DNA of 64,000 bases. Origin: Gnetum montanum. Taxonomy: Eukaryota; Streptophyta; Gnetopsida; Gnetales; Gnetaceae. Below, one piece after another: positions 33,201 to 44,374 of this stretch; the stretch's first letter is position 1; each line of letters begins with the position of its first letter. The notes under the pieces are model-generated. The model saw only the letters and a program-made list of their open reading frames with translations. It was not told the DNA's origin and searched no databases. The stretch is taken from contig MNCI01035130.1 in NCBI GenBank assembly GCA_015680685.1, forward strand, positions 285,112-349,111, read 5' to 3'. The position numbers were made by a program, and so were the translations under genes.

Positions 33201-33878
33201 TGAGTTAGGAAAAATTGAGAAGAAGTGTATTCCATGCATTGTGTATAGCAACAACGGGTGCAATTGTGTGCAAAAGATTTGGTCAATCAGAAGAACATAC
33301 ATGAAGGCATGCAACTAGTATGCACAAAAAATTAATATTCAATGGTGTCTGTACGCAATAGCCACAAAGAAAGAGGGCACCCAGTGGTTGATAGCTAATT
33401 CAAATAGTAGCACAATATGCATGGAGCCAATTGAGAGCTTAACTTATGCATATGTAGAAGGCATGGAAAAAATTGAATAAGTCCATTTCCAACTCTCTAA
33501 TGAAGATGATGATAACTGTTGGGGAGAGTTGGAGGTCCTTGATCACTTCAGGTAGGAGCCCTTATAACTAAAAAATTTACTAGTTGGAATGGAGTATGCA
33601 TTTTTAAAGAATGGTAAACTAGTCATCATTAATGCCAAACTTGCTCTTGAACAAAAATAAAAGTTGTTGAAAGTGGTGAATAAATGGTTAATAGCCTTCA
33701 ATTAATTATATCCAAAGCTAATAGGAATTGATCCAAGGATATGCTAGCACTGCATCTACACTAACCCAGCNAATTAATTATATCCAAAGCTAATAGGAGT
33801 TGATCCAAGGATATTCTAGCACTGCATCTACACTAACCCAGCCATGAAGCCTAGAAGGTAGTCGCAAAGGAGACTAAA
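33201..33878 (+). other. Protease-RT linker of D with assembly scar
   Basis: Pol linker with stops. At 33,771 a single N is flanked by two 71-bp copies of the same sequence (33,700-33,770 and 33,772-33,842) that differ at two bases. The true sequence probably contains one copy. Downstream, TNPAMKPRR leads into RT. Confidence 0.6.
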
Positions 33879-34690
33879 TCTCAAATTGAGGAAAATCATT
33901 AAGGAGGAGATAGAGCAACTCTTCAAGGCAAGGTTTATCTTTCCAATTGTGGATAGTGAGTGGGTTAGTCCACTTGTAATTGTACCAAAGAAGGGTGGTA
34001 AATGATGGGTTTGGATTGACTTTAAGTTGTTAAATATGAAAACATTTAAGGATCACTTTCCTTTGCCATTTTTGGATCAAGTATTAGACACCATATATGG
34101 GCATTATTATTATAGTTTTTTGGATAGCTATAGTGGCTATAACTAAATCCAAATTGCACCAAAAGACCAAGCCAAGATAACATTCATAAGTCCTTGAGGA
34201 ACTTTTGCATACTATAAGATGCCATTTGGCCTATGCAATGCCCCTACAACATTTCAATGCTTAGTCCTTAGTATCTTTTAACAATAAATTGGTAGTGGTT
34301 TTGAAGTCTTCATGAATGACTTCTCCACCTATGGAGCTACATTTGAGCAAGCCTTAGGCCAACTTGAGCAAGTGCTAAAGAGATGTGTTTAGAAAAACCT
34401 ATGGATTAATTGGCAAAAGAGCCATTTCATGGTCTAAGAAGGCATTGTGCTAGGGCACTGAATTTCACAAAAAGGGATTGAGGTAGACCTGAAAAAGATA
34501 AGGATCATCCAAGGAATAACACACCAGCCAGAGATCATTAAAGATGTTTAGTCACTCTTTAGACATATTAGTTACTACTAGTGCTTTATTGAGAGTTTCT
34601 CTAAGATTGCAAAGCTATTGGTAGAGCTTACAAAGAAAGATGCACCTTTCATTTGGACCAAGGAGTGTAAAATGCATTTCAATAATTAAA
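33879..34690 (+). pseudogene. Reverse transcriptase of element D
   Basis: LRKIIKEEIEQLFKARFIFPI, SEWVSPLVIVPKKGGK, DHFPLPFLDQVLDTI, YSFLDSYSGYN, FAYYKMPFGLCNAPTTFQ and VFMNDFSTYG are the RT blocks in order, followed by GIEVDLKKI. The catalytic motif reads F-M-N-D where Y/F-x-D-D is needed, so the first Asp is lost. Stops sit mostly at expected Trp or Gln positions. The frame is otherwise continuous. Confidence 0.85.
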
Positions 34691-35110
34691 AAAAAAACTC
34701 ATAGAAACACCAATCCTATGAGCACCAAATTGGTCCAAACCAATCCATATCATGACAAACACATCTAACTATGCTTTGGGAGTACTACTCACATAGATGG
34801 ACGATAGGAAACATCCATATTATATCCACTGCATGAGTTGAAGCATTGTGGGGGCATAGTTAAATTACACCACCATGGAAAAAGAATTAATGATAGTGGT
34901 GTATGTGCTAGAAAAGTTTAGACATTATGTGCTAAGTTATAAAGTATTTGTACATATGGACCACAGTGCAATTCACTTCTTTATGAATAAGCTGACAATG
35001 AGTCCTCGTGTTATACGGTGGCTTGTGATCTTGTAGGAATTCAATCTTACTATCGTAGATCAAAAAGGGACTGAGAATGTGGTCACTAACAATTTTTCTC
35101 ACTTAAGATG
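34691..35110 (+). pseudogene. RNase H of element D
   Basis: After FIWTKECKMHFNN the reading decays into frames giving NYTTMEKELMIVVYVLEKFRHYVLSYKVFV and a HFSHL-like end. This is the Gypsy RNase H with its ELMAVV-type helix. Indels near 34,690 and 34,850 break the frame. No second plant-type RNase H is present, as expected for Athila and unlike T1 and A. Confidence 0.65.
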
Positions 35111-35199
35111 GAATAAAAAAGAGAAGGAGAGCTCGCTCTCTAATTAGTTTCCAAACAAAATCCTCTTTACTTGAGTAATAAATGAATACACACCTGAAA

Positions 35200-36410
35200 A
35201 AGTAGTATGGTATAATGGCATCCTGACATATCTTCTTACTCAAGAGATGCTAGAGGACTTCGATTTTAGGAAAAAATAACAATTTCTTCATTAGCTTAAA
35301 TACTTTATGGAAATTAATGAACACCTTTACAAGGTGCATGCTAATGGCTTGATCCGTTGATGTGTCCCTGACGAAGATCAACTACGCATTTTCTAGGATA
35401 CTCATGAAGGACCTTACAAAGGCCATTATGTAGGGAGATACACGGCCATGAAAATTGTGAAGGCATGACACTATTGCCCCATAATCTTTAGGGATGCCCA
35501 CTAATTTGTCAAGTCTTGTGAACATTGTTAATGTGAAAAGGGAATGACCACTCATATGGAAGGTCCTCAATAGTGAATTCAACGACAAGCACCTTTTGAC
35601 ATATGGGGTGTTGTCTAATGGGAAAGTGTATATTATAGTAGCAGTTGACTATTGCATAAAATGGGCTGAAGCAGCAGCTATTACAGATTGCACATCATCC
35701 ACTACCACTAGATTTATACAACAACATATTGTAAATAGGCTTGGGGTGCCACGTTCACTAATTTTTGATAATGGTACTCATTTCATAAGTGCCACATTTA
35801 GAAAATTGATGTAACGCTTGGGGGTAGAACATAAATGAACAACACCTTACCACCTCCAAACCAATGGTCAAGCAGAGGTAATGAATTGAGAGATTACTAA
35901 AATATTAACGTGAACTATTAGCAAATATAGGAAGGAGTGGAGCACAAAACTTAATGATACTCTTTGGGCTTACCGATCAACTTGGAAACTTTCTATTGGA
36001 TATTCTCCCTATGAGTTAATAATGTACAGAAAACTTCCAACACTCCCAATTCAATCTAAGCTCTATACACTCTCAACAGCCTATGATCTAAACCTTAATC
36101 TAAGTTTAGCACAAAAGGAAAGATTGATCAATTTGAACATGCTAAATGAAAATCACTTAGTGGCCCTATCTTTAAATGAGGTAAACAAAGCATTCAACAA
36201 GCAATGCCATAACCTTAGAATTAAGAAAGTAAGGTTTCACCCATGAGATAAGGTCCTCTACTAGAACCTGACACATGTATCTTAAAAGGAAAAATTTCAA
36301 ACATTATGGGAGAGGCCTTATATAATTGATCAAACCTTTCCCTTTGGGGTCATGATAATTTACAAACCTAACAACCCAAATAAAAAGAAATTGTCAATAT
36401 CCAACAAGTC
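35200..36410 (+). pseudogene. Integrase of element D
   Basis: A zinc region (DTHEGPYKGHYVGR ... KSCEHC) at 35,400-35,530 is followed by the core: APFDIWGVLSNGKVYIIVAVDYCIKWAEA, LGVPRSLIFDNGTHF and YHLQTNGQAEVMN. The three catalytic acids (VDY, FDN, QAE) are all visible. A C-terminal block with AYRSTWKLSIGYSPYEL and KVRFHP leads to LWERPYIID. It inserts the cDNA into chromosomes. The stretch 35,596-35,814 is open for 72 codons. TAG/TGA stops break the remainder. Confidence 0.85.
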
Positions 36411-38571
36411 AAACCTTTCCTAGGACCAAGATTGTTCAATGTAAATATTTCCTCACCTAATGGACACTCACATTCTATTTTTCGGATCTCCTCCTTCCAA
36501 CTTAGTCATGCGGGAGATGGCCATTTATGCTAACCATTACCATGGCCTCTAGGTTTTTCTACCCTTCTTGTTTTTCACATTTTTGATTTTACAAATTTTT
36601 TATTTTCAAATTTTTCTAATTTTATACCATTTTTAGTACATTTAAATATATATATTACTTTATTTTGTCTCTTGTGTTTCTTTTGATTAAGTGTGATATT
36701 TTCTCATTTTTGCTAATAAATCTACTTTATTGTCGTAGGACATAATGCTACTATTGTTGTTTACTAATGATGATGGTTTGTGCTTAATGTGATTGTTGAT
36801 GTCTAATTTCTATTTTTGAATTCTTATGTTTGATGACTTTGACATGGTTTATTTTTCATGGAATAGGTAGTGAGTCCACCTCATCCACCCATCTAAAGAA
36901 CTCTATGGTTTTCCTTGTTTTAGGAATTTGGGGTTCCTTTTTTATTAAAAAGAAACTTTTAATCAATTAGTGATCTTGGTAGTTCTAGAATTAAGAAGGA
37001 TCCAAAGGTTTGTAAAGTGTGTGACTTCAAGGAGACTCAATAATCTTTGTACTCTTCTTCTTGCTTAAGTGCTTGAATGTTTTTTCATGGACTTCTTACT
37101 ATTCCATTCCACCAATGATATGAAGCCAAATAAGATTATTGCATGGTGTGGTTCTCATCATTCAAAAAATAATAATGAAAAGTCAAAGCACACCCCTTTG
37201 AGATGAATAAAGTCCTTGCATGGTATGGTTCCCATTTAGAAAAAAGAAAAAAAATGAAACACAACAATGGGAATTCAAAGCACATACCTTAGACAAATTA
37301 AAGGGCTACAAGCATTGGTTATGGGACTCGAAAGACATACACCAATGCCTGAAGATCCCCTCTAACTATGGTCCTCTCTCTCTCTATCACGTCTTACTTC
37401 TCTCTTCTCTTTTTGGTATGGTGGTTGTCTTGTAGGGATACTCTTATGTCTCGAGTCGATGGATTGGTCTTAGAGTGGTGATGCGAAGTCACTGAAAGTA
37501 GATGTTTTTGGTTTGGACTAAGGATGGAACTTCTCAGGTCATTTTAACCACAATTCCACAAGACTTCTTATGACCTTAATTTGGAACTCCATTTCACCTT
37601 CTCTATCATCCATCCATGCTGCCATAACTCACCTCACTACTAGGTTCTATGTTATGCTCTATGCCTTAGTTTGACGTATTGGGATTCTTGAGTGGATTCT
37701 TTTAGGTTGGTCCTTAACTTGTCATGATCATTAAATCAACTATGGGGCTCATAGGCTCCTTAGTTGAGGTTATACAAGGGTAAAAAGGACATAAGCCTGC
37801 TATGGGAAGGATCCACTTGCATAGCTTTAGGCTGTATTAGTTAAGGTTCCTTACCTTTGACATCATTACAATCATATATTTTATATTTTCCATTTTGTAA
37901 ACTAAATACTCAATCTTTCATTGCATTCATTCATTAAATCAAAATTTCTCCATTTTCTCAAATTTATAAAATTCAACTCCCTCTTCTCATGATTTCATAC
38001 TATTCTTGGCCTTCTAAGCTTTCATTTGATTCTAATTTCATCAAAAAATTCCTTATATTTTGAAAGTTTGACCAAAGTCAATGATGCTCAACAACTATGT
38101 CATCAAGGCCTTGTCAACATAGCTAACCCCATCAACAAGGCCTTGTCAATGCAATACAAAAATACTATATATACCATTGAGCACTTTGGAATTTTTTGTC
38201 ATTTGCTCATAACACAAAAAATTTTTGCAATTTTTTAGAACCCAAAACCTTCCAAAGTCCATAACTTTTAAACTGTTTGTTGAAATCTCTCTATTTTTTG
38301 ATCATACACTTACTAGAGATAAAATCTACATCATGGGGGCCATAAACCTTAAGGTTTTTGATGGAATTTTTGAAAATTTATTCTAACCCTTCCAACAACT
38401 TCTAGGATGATTTATTAATGATAAGGTATAAATAGAAATAACAATTAAGTTTAATTAAATTAGCTATAATCATAGCTTAGCCAAGTGTAACTACCCTCAA
38501 GAGTTAAGGTATCCCAATTTTTTTAAGATTACACAATGATTAGTAATCCATGGTTCTATTGTGATTGTAGA
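36411..38571 (+). other. Noncoding region between integrase and third ORF of D
   Basis: T-rich at 36,560-36,720, then CCACCTCATCCACC, two copies of TTGCATGGTRTGGTTC (37,139 and 37,213), a purine tract, and GGGAAGGATCCACTTGCATA (37,804-37,823). The same series is kept in C and E. No ORF is supported. A cis role such as splicing to the third ORF or packaging is possible but unproven. Confidence 0.6.
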
Positions 38572-41310
38572 TGACACCTAAACAAAAGTGCCCACAGGAA
38601 GGAGATCCCTCACAACCATGATAGAAACAACCTAGAGCTAGAAGGGGCTAGCAAGAACAAGGCCAAGAACAATAAGAGGTGATCCATGCAATGGGACCTC
38701 TTTGTGAGGAGCCCAAAGTGGAATCTATTTGACAAATTCTGGAAGAAGAAGTGCCTACAGAACAATCTTAATGAGAAGAAGCACCTAGAGTTGTGCCTAG
38801 GCTTAAGGTCACTCTGACTCAAGCGTACCTAGATATCATCAAGTCCCAAGAGATCCAAAGATTAGTTCTTCAAGAAATAAACTTTGGACCATTTCTGGAT
38901 AAAGCTCCAGAGGATGTCAAAACATAATTGCAAACCTATCCTATGTGGCCAATCATCACAACTAGTGGAGAGTGGTACATGGAAGAGACCTACCTCTTCT
39001 AGAACAACCAAAAGCCAAGGTCCATTGTAAAAATGAAGGATGTTCAAGTGTCCTACTCAGTGGAGGCCATTACACATGCATTGGGGTTGCCAGACATTGG
39101 AACACAACCGATAGAAATGTCAACAAAAGGTGACCCTAAGGTGAAAAGGAAGTGGACCTAGTGATGTCATGGGGTGGATGGTAAGGAGTATGGCACGCTC
39201 ACACCAGCAAAGAGAATTTATTTCATGATTGCACCTTATTACCTCAATCCAATAGTGAGGCCAAGTAAGGTGACTTACCTTCTCCACTTTTGCATGCACC
39301 GATCTAAGCATAAATTTTCCTATTAATCTTTCATAGCTAATTTATTTGGAGATTGAGAAGCATTTCAAGGAAAACAAACGTGGAAGGAGGACCTACCCTT
39401 TCCATGCCTTATAAGAAAACTTTGTAAGAGGGTAGATATTGTTCGCTATTCCAATGACACTCTCAAGCATACTTCTTTGGCCTCATGGGTAGAAATTATG
39501 AAGGGTAAAACACTAGAAGCTTTTGAGTGAACAAGAATAGCAAGAAAGAACAAGTGGGACAAATTCATCTGTGTATCAGCTAACAATGAGTCATCTTAAT
39601 GAGGTGACTCAAACAATTAGCCAAATGGAGAGGCATGGTTCCATTTTCTCTACCCAAAGAATGCAGCTACCTTTGAGGTTGGATACCAATGTTTGGGCGA
39701 TGATGGTATCTTTAGCAACACATCATCTATTCCCAAAAATCTCTAGAAATGCTACCACTTTCTCAGTGAGGTTGGAGAAAGGTGAAGAGGCAACTGTCTT
39801 GGTGATGCAGCACCAAGGGTAGGAAACAGTAGTAAAAGTGGTAGTTGACCATGTAGCTGAAGCACTAAATGCATCAATGGAATCTGTACCAGATGTATCT
39901 ACACTCCAAGATGTGCAAACATCTGCAGACATGGTTAGTAGGAAATTGAATGTAGTCCAACATGAACAACTATAAAAATGACTAGTGGGAACTAGGCAAC
40001 GAACTTTAGATATCTTTGATCTTTCAGAGAACATCACCGCAACCTAGTTAAAGTTGTTGAATGCAAGGGGCAAATGCATCATTATAGAGGGGCAACTAGA
40101 AACAACCCAAGAGAAAAATCAATGCTTGACTGCAAAGGTTGCTAAACTTTGTGCCCAACTTGCAAAGCAAACAATCCTCAGCTTGGCAATGATAAGAGAT
40201 GAAGCTATCAAATAGCTTCAAGAAGAAATTTAAATGGCTAAGGAGGAAGTAGTAATTTCCATCTTCAAATGGTCCATGGTAGAAGCTGAAATGCATTCAA
40301 TTAAAAAGGACTTGAATTAGATGCACTAAGAAAATGAGGCACTGATTGCACAAAATCATCGCCTGTGAAATGTTGATGCTCAAAGAGATCAAATGCAAGA
40401 ATTCATTTATCAACAGCAGGAGCAGCTTGCCAAAGTCAAAACTGAATTGAGAAAATTGACTGTAGAGAACCGAAATCTATCAATGGAGGAGGTACACACC
40501 TTGTGGGAAAATTCTACCATCAAAATCACCATATGAAAGAATGAAGCTCTCAAGTTTGAAAGAGGGAAAAATCACTACAAAGACCAGGTTGGCTTGCAAA
40601 AGGAAATCAATGAAAAAGAAATCTAGGTGATAAAAGCTAAACTAAATGAAGTCCTCTAGCAACTCTAGTAGGGAAGAGAGATGTGGCAGCCCATATTTGA
40701 TGGGATTGATGCCTACAACAAAGCAAAGAACTACTTAAAGGAGTTAAAGATCAAAAAAATGACAATAATATATAGAGTTGGCCAATCTTCATTATGCAAA
40801 CCTAGCAATGCTGACAGCTAGACAACTGCAATAAAATTTGGAGAAGTAGGTGGCTAGCTCATATTTGTTATATGAGACTGAGTTCAAACACCACAAAGAC
40901 ACCAAGCAAAACCTTGAGACCACTAATGCTAAACTCAAAGTCCTCAAAAGGCGATTCATAGATCAGCGATCCATCATTAAGGACCTAGCTAGATGAATGA
41001 ATGACTGCCAAAAGCTAAAGAACACAGTACGAGCATTGAACATTGAATGAAAATAGTTCACTACCTGGTTTGTCAATGTCAAGAAGTTTCTAGTAATCCC
41101 ATGTCCTTGGGATGTGCTTGTTCCAACCCACATTAGGGAAGCTGCGTGGATGGTGCATGATCCTAAGAGTAAGCAGGAGAAAATGAAAGCATTTTTTCTA
41201 CCTCCCACTTGAAGTTGTAGCAGTAGTAGGACAACCACAGCCTCAACTACTACCAATGCATGAAGCTAGTGAAGGTTCCTCAGAGCCTTTGGAACCACCA
41301 CCACCTGCGA
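38572..41310 (+). pseudogene. Third, env-position ORF of D with long coiled coil
   Basis: From MTPKQKCPQEGDPSQP the frame reads through an acidic linker to LTQAYLDIIKSQEIQRLVLQ, MWPIITTSGEWYMEETYLF, VKMKDVQVSYSVEAITHALGLP and AKRIYFMIAPYYLNPIVRPS. This fits the plant-transposon protein found after integrase in Athila (V-x-G-x-x-V-x-[FY]-S ... LP). From about 39,570 the sequence becomes a long heptad-rich coiled coil with LTAKVAKLCAQLAKQ, QQEQLAKVKTELRKLTVENRNLS and LQKEINEKEI. No signal peptide or clear transmembrane helix was seen, so an envelope role is not supported. Many TAG/TGA/TAA stops and a few shifts are present. Confidence 0.6.
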
Positions 41311-41569
41311 CCATTTGATCTTCTCTAACAAGTTACACATTATCAAGGAACGTGTTATCCAAATTTTTTAAAAAGTTGTATCATGGTATTCAATTTTGTG
41401 TTTTAAACACCACCATTTTTGCAATGTGTTGATCAGGACACCTAGGTAATCCATTTTTTGTAAAGTTAGTCAAGTTTTTTTTGTTGAAAGAAAAGTTAAT
41501 CAATAATCTAATACTTGCCCAATTTTGTAAAAGAACTCAAGGACAAGATTTTATTTAGTTGTGGGGCTA
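41311..41569 (+). other. 3' untranslated stretch and polypurine tract of D
   Basis: T-rich sequence followed by GTTGTGGGGCTA directly before the LTR. GTGGGGCTA (41,561-41,569) is the likely plus-strand primer tract. Confidence 0.5.
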
Positions 41570-41713
41570 TGATGAGTCATCATTGGTTGGTTATGTTGAT
41601 GAGGCCTCATTGACGTAGCCAACCACATTGACAAGGCCTCATTTATGAGGCCCTATCAATGCATTTTAACCTGTGTCAATGATGACTCGTTGATGTGGTG
41701 TTTGTCTATTGCC

Positions 41714-41720
41714 TATAAAT
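41714..41720 (+). promoter_or_regulatory. TATA box in 3' LTR of D
   Basis: TATAAAT in GCCTATAAATATGC, at the same LTR position as the box in element C. Confidence 0.5.
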
Positions 41721-43042
41721 ATGCATCTACCTGTCACATTTATGGAGAGTCTAGATTTTAGTAGTAGTGAAGCTCTTGAATTGTTTCCATTTGAAAGTTA
41801 GAATCTTTTCCCTGACTACCCTCAACAGGAGTCATTGAGTGTACAGATCTTTATTTGAGCATTTTTGTACCTGAGCACAACAATGTGTGTAGCATTAAAG
41901 ATGAGCTTTCTAATAAACCTTGCAACACTTTGGATAGATTAGTTCTTTTATTTATGCATTCAATGTTTTCAGTTATATGTTAATTATTCTCAATTATTTT
42001 CCAGCAATTGAGTTAATGAGATTATTAAGATAGATAGATTAAATACATAAGTATGATTGCTTTGAGCATAACACATACTCATTTGGTAATCCCAATAGTA
42101 TTATCGCTTGGTATGCCCAACAATGGATATGTGGGTTTAGGACATGTATAGAAAGTGGAAATAGATACTTATGTTAGGATTAGTTAAATGATTAGTTAAT
42201 TAGTTATTTAGATTAGTTAATTAAACTTCTTTTTTTCTACGTTTCGAGCACCCAAGGTATAAAACACAAAAGGATAAAATCCAGATGCCTCAGTTACACT
42301 TAACCATACCAACAAATGTCACAAGTGTAATTGGAAGGACAACAGTTGACTTTCAGGTTAGATTCACTTCCTAAAAGGCTAGTGCACTAGAAACAATAAA
42401 GTCCTCCCAATTACACTTGTGACATTCATTGGTATGGTTAAATATAACTAAGGCATTTGGTTTTTATCATTTTGTATTTTATATTTTGGGTGCTTAAAAT
42501 GTAGGTAAAATGAATTTGATTAACTAATCTAACTTAATTAATTTACTACTATTTAATTAATCCTAACATAAGTATCCATTCCCACTTTCGTACACATCTT
42601 AAACCCATGTATCCATTATTGGGTAACGAAACACTATGCTACTAGGCATACTAAGCGATAGCACTGCTAGGATCACCAAATGAATATGTGTTATGCTTGA
42701 AGCAGTTGTACTTATGTATTTAATCTATCTAGTTTAATAATCTCATTAACTCAATTGCTAGAAAATAATTGAGAATAATTAACAAATAACTGAAAATATT
42801 GAATGCATAAATAAAAAAGATAATCTATCCAAAGTGCTGCAAGGTTTATCAGAAAGCTTGTCTTTATTGTTGCACATAATATTGTGCTCAAGTAAAACAA
42901 TGCTCGAATAAAGATCTGTACACTCAATGACTCTTGTTGTGGGTACTTAAGGAAAAAATTCTAACTTTTAAATGGAAAAAATGCAAGAGCTTCACTACTA
43001 CTGAAATTTGGACTCTCCATAAATGCAACAGGTAGGCACATA

Positions 43043-43049
43043 TTTATAG
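43043..43049 (-). promoter_or_regulatory. TATA box in the inverted LTR arm
   Basis: Minus-strand CTATAAAT in GCCTATAAATATGTG mirrors 41,714, so the palindrome carries divergently placed promoter elements facing its centre. Confidence 0.45.
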
Positions 43050-43189
43050 GCAATGGACAAACACGACATTGATGAGGCATCATTGGTGTAGGTTGAAATG
43101 CATCAACAAGGCCTCGTAGATGAGGCCTTAGCAACATGGTCAATTGCATCAATGAGGCCTTGTTAATGCAACCAACCAACAACTCATCA

Positions 43190-43240
43190 AGAAGTAAAAT
43201 GTAATACAAATATTCACTTTAGAATAAATACATAAATTCT
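43190..43240 (-). repeat. Chromovirus LTR G, short middle piece
   Basis: In reverse complement GAATTTATGTATTTATTC...TATTTGTATTACATTTT aligns with 28,960-29,015 (GCATTTATGTACTTACTAC...TATTATATTTT). It continues the LTR piece ending at 30,050, which supports the D complex as one insertion. Confidence 0.65.
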
Positions 43241-44374
43241 TGGAGTAGGTTCACTTCCCAATTAAATCACCTTCAACGAACTAAATCCAGATATTATGCA
43301 AAGAAAAATTTATTTGCTAGAACAACAAGAAAAATAGCTATCTTTAATTAAATTATTTAAAGAATACAACAGGGTTCACATAACCCACAAGCATCCATAA
43401 ACCTATTACGCTTGAATGAAATTGCAAAGCAAGAGGCTCTACAATAACACAATGATTATTCTCAATGTAAGATACAACCAAGAGAAATCTCTCCCACAAC
43501 CTAGGATTCAGATATTAACTTACAAGTGAGAGATACAAGAGAATAAAATACATAGATCAAGACAACACAAGATGGTCTTGGAGTTGCAATCACCTATTAC
43601 ACTTACCCAATGTGCTCACCCAATCTCTCTTGCTTGGTTCTCCTTACATACTAATTCTTTTCCCTTCTCATGGATGAAGGCATACATAATTATAACATCC
43701 AAAACCTTAGGAAGCTTTCTATTTGCCTTCCTAGACATTTCCGAAATAGATCTGAAGTCTTTTGGATGCTTTCCAATTGATATGTCACATCAAAATTTTT
43801 CTTCTTTGCCAACATAAATGTCTCTTGTATCATGTAGACATCTTTTTTGCAATCTCTATTCTTAGAAGAGATATCTACTATTTTTGAAAGATATCTACTC
43901 TATATTGGAGACATCTACACTTCAAGGGAGATGTCTTTGAGGAGACATCTATCTTTCCAAGGAGACGTCTTCTATGAAAGCCCTACTCTCAAGAGAGATG
44001 TTTACTATTTTTGGTAGACATCTTCTATGGACAGGAGATGTCTACACTTTAGGGTAGATGTCTTTGAAATGATGTCTATTTTTTTGGGGAGACATCTATC
44101 TTGAAGGTTTCAAAAATAAAAATGCTTATTTTGATGCCTCTAGATGCCTCCCAAAAAGTTCCCATATATCCCAGAACCTCCTAAACTCATCAAAATAAGC
44201 CAAAAACACCTCCAAACATGCCAAAACATCCAAGAATCTTTATCATAAAAATTCAACACAAAAACTAGACAAACACATCTAGGTCTTATCCAAGCGCGAA
44301 ACCTACAAAAACAACTTGTAGGACAAGCACAAGGGAATCAAAAGAGATGTTCCTACACCAATTCCAACTGAACA
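43241..44374 (-). repeat. Unclassified LTR-like insertion with AGACATCT array
   Basis: The block interrupts LTR G. Read on the minus strand it starts TGTTCAGTTGG and has a U3-like part with many GTAGACATCTCC motifs. A downstream part then resembles R/U5 (CTTGTATCTCTCACTTG, TTGTGTTATTGTAGAGCC). It may be a solo LTR, perhaps Copia-like. The ends are not certain and no matching target duplication was found. The plus-strand ORF at 43,572-43,817 is not supported as a gene. Confidence 0.45.
43826..44100. repeat. Clustered AGACATCT / AGATGTCT inverted motifs
   Basis: The octamer AGACATCT and its reverse complement AGATGTCT, with one-base variants, occur about a dozen times in 275 bp. Typical contexts are GGAGACATCTA and GGGAGATGTCT. 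The alternation allows many hairpins. Confidence 0.75.

Larger units (their letters stand above)
30107..42401 (+). mobile_element. Athila-like autonomous retrotransposon D, decayed
   Basis: The order is 5' LTR remnant, gag, protease, RT, RNase H, integrase, a 2.1-kb noncoding region, a third ORF with coiled coils and a 3' LTR. A third, env-position ORF after integrase is typical of Athila. D is inserted in opposite orientation in a related LTR whose outer flanks, ACAAG (30,046-30,050) and AGAAG (43,190-43,194), look like a once-identical 5-bp target duplication. The primer site next to the 5' LTR is not readable. Frames are largely kept, and damage is mostly in-frame stops. Confidence 0.8.
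41570..43189 (+). repeat. Palindrome of two inverted Athila-like LTRs
   Basis: The left arm 41,570-42,339 (plus sense, 3' LTR of D) starts TGATGAGTCATCATTGG. The right arm 42,402-43,189 is its inverted relative and ends CCAACAACTCATCA. Mirrored blocks include GCCTATAAATATG, GGAGAGTC, AGTAGTAGTGAAGCTCTTG and GGTATGGTTAA. A 62-bp spacer separates the arms. Both arms lack the last 150-200 bp expected by comparison with the LTR of C. The right arm with 30,051-30,106 makes up the outer LTR into which D inserted. Confidence 0.85.

Noticed and set aside
38572-41310. Third ORF of D as a true viral envelope gene
   Set aside because: Position fits the env place of Athila, but I saw no signal peptide, membrane segment or fusion motif; it is mainly coiled coil.
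43826-44100. CRISPR-like array
   Set aside because: Motifs are 8 bp, irregularly spaced and alternate in strand; there are no uniform repeats or spacers, and the DNA is plant.
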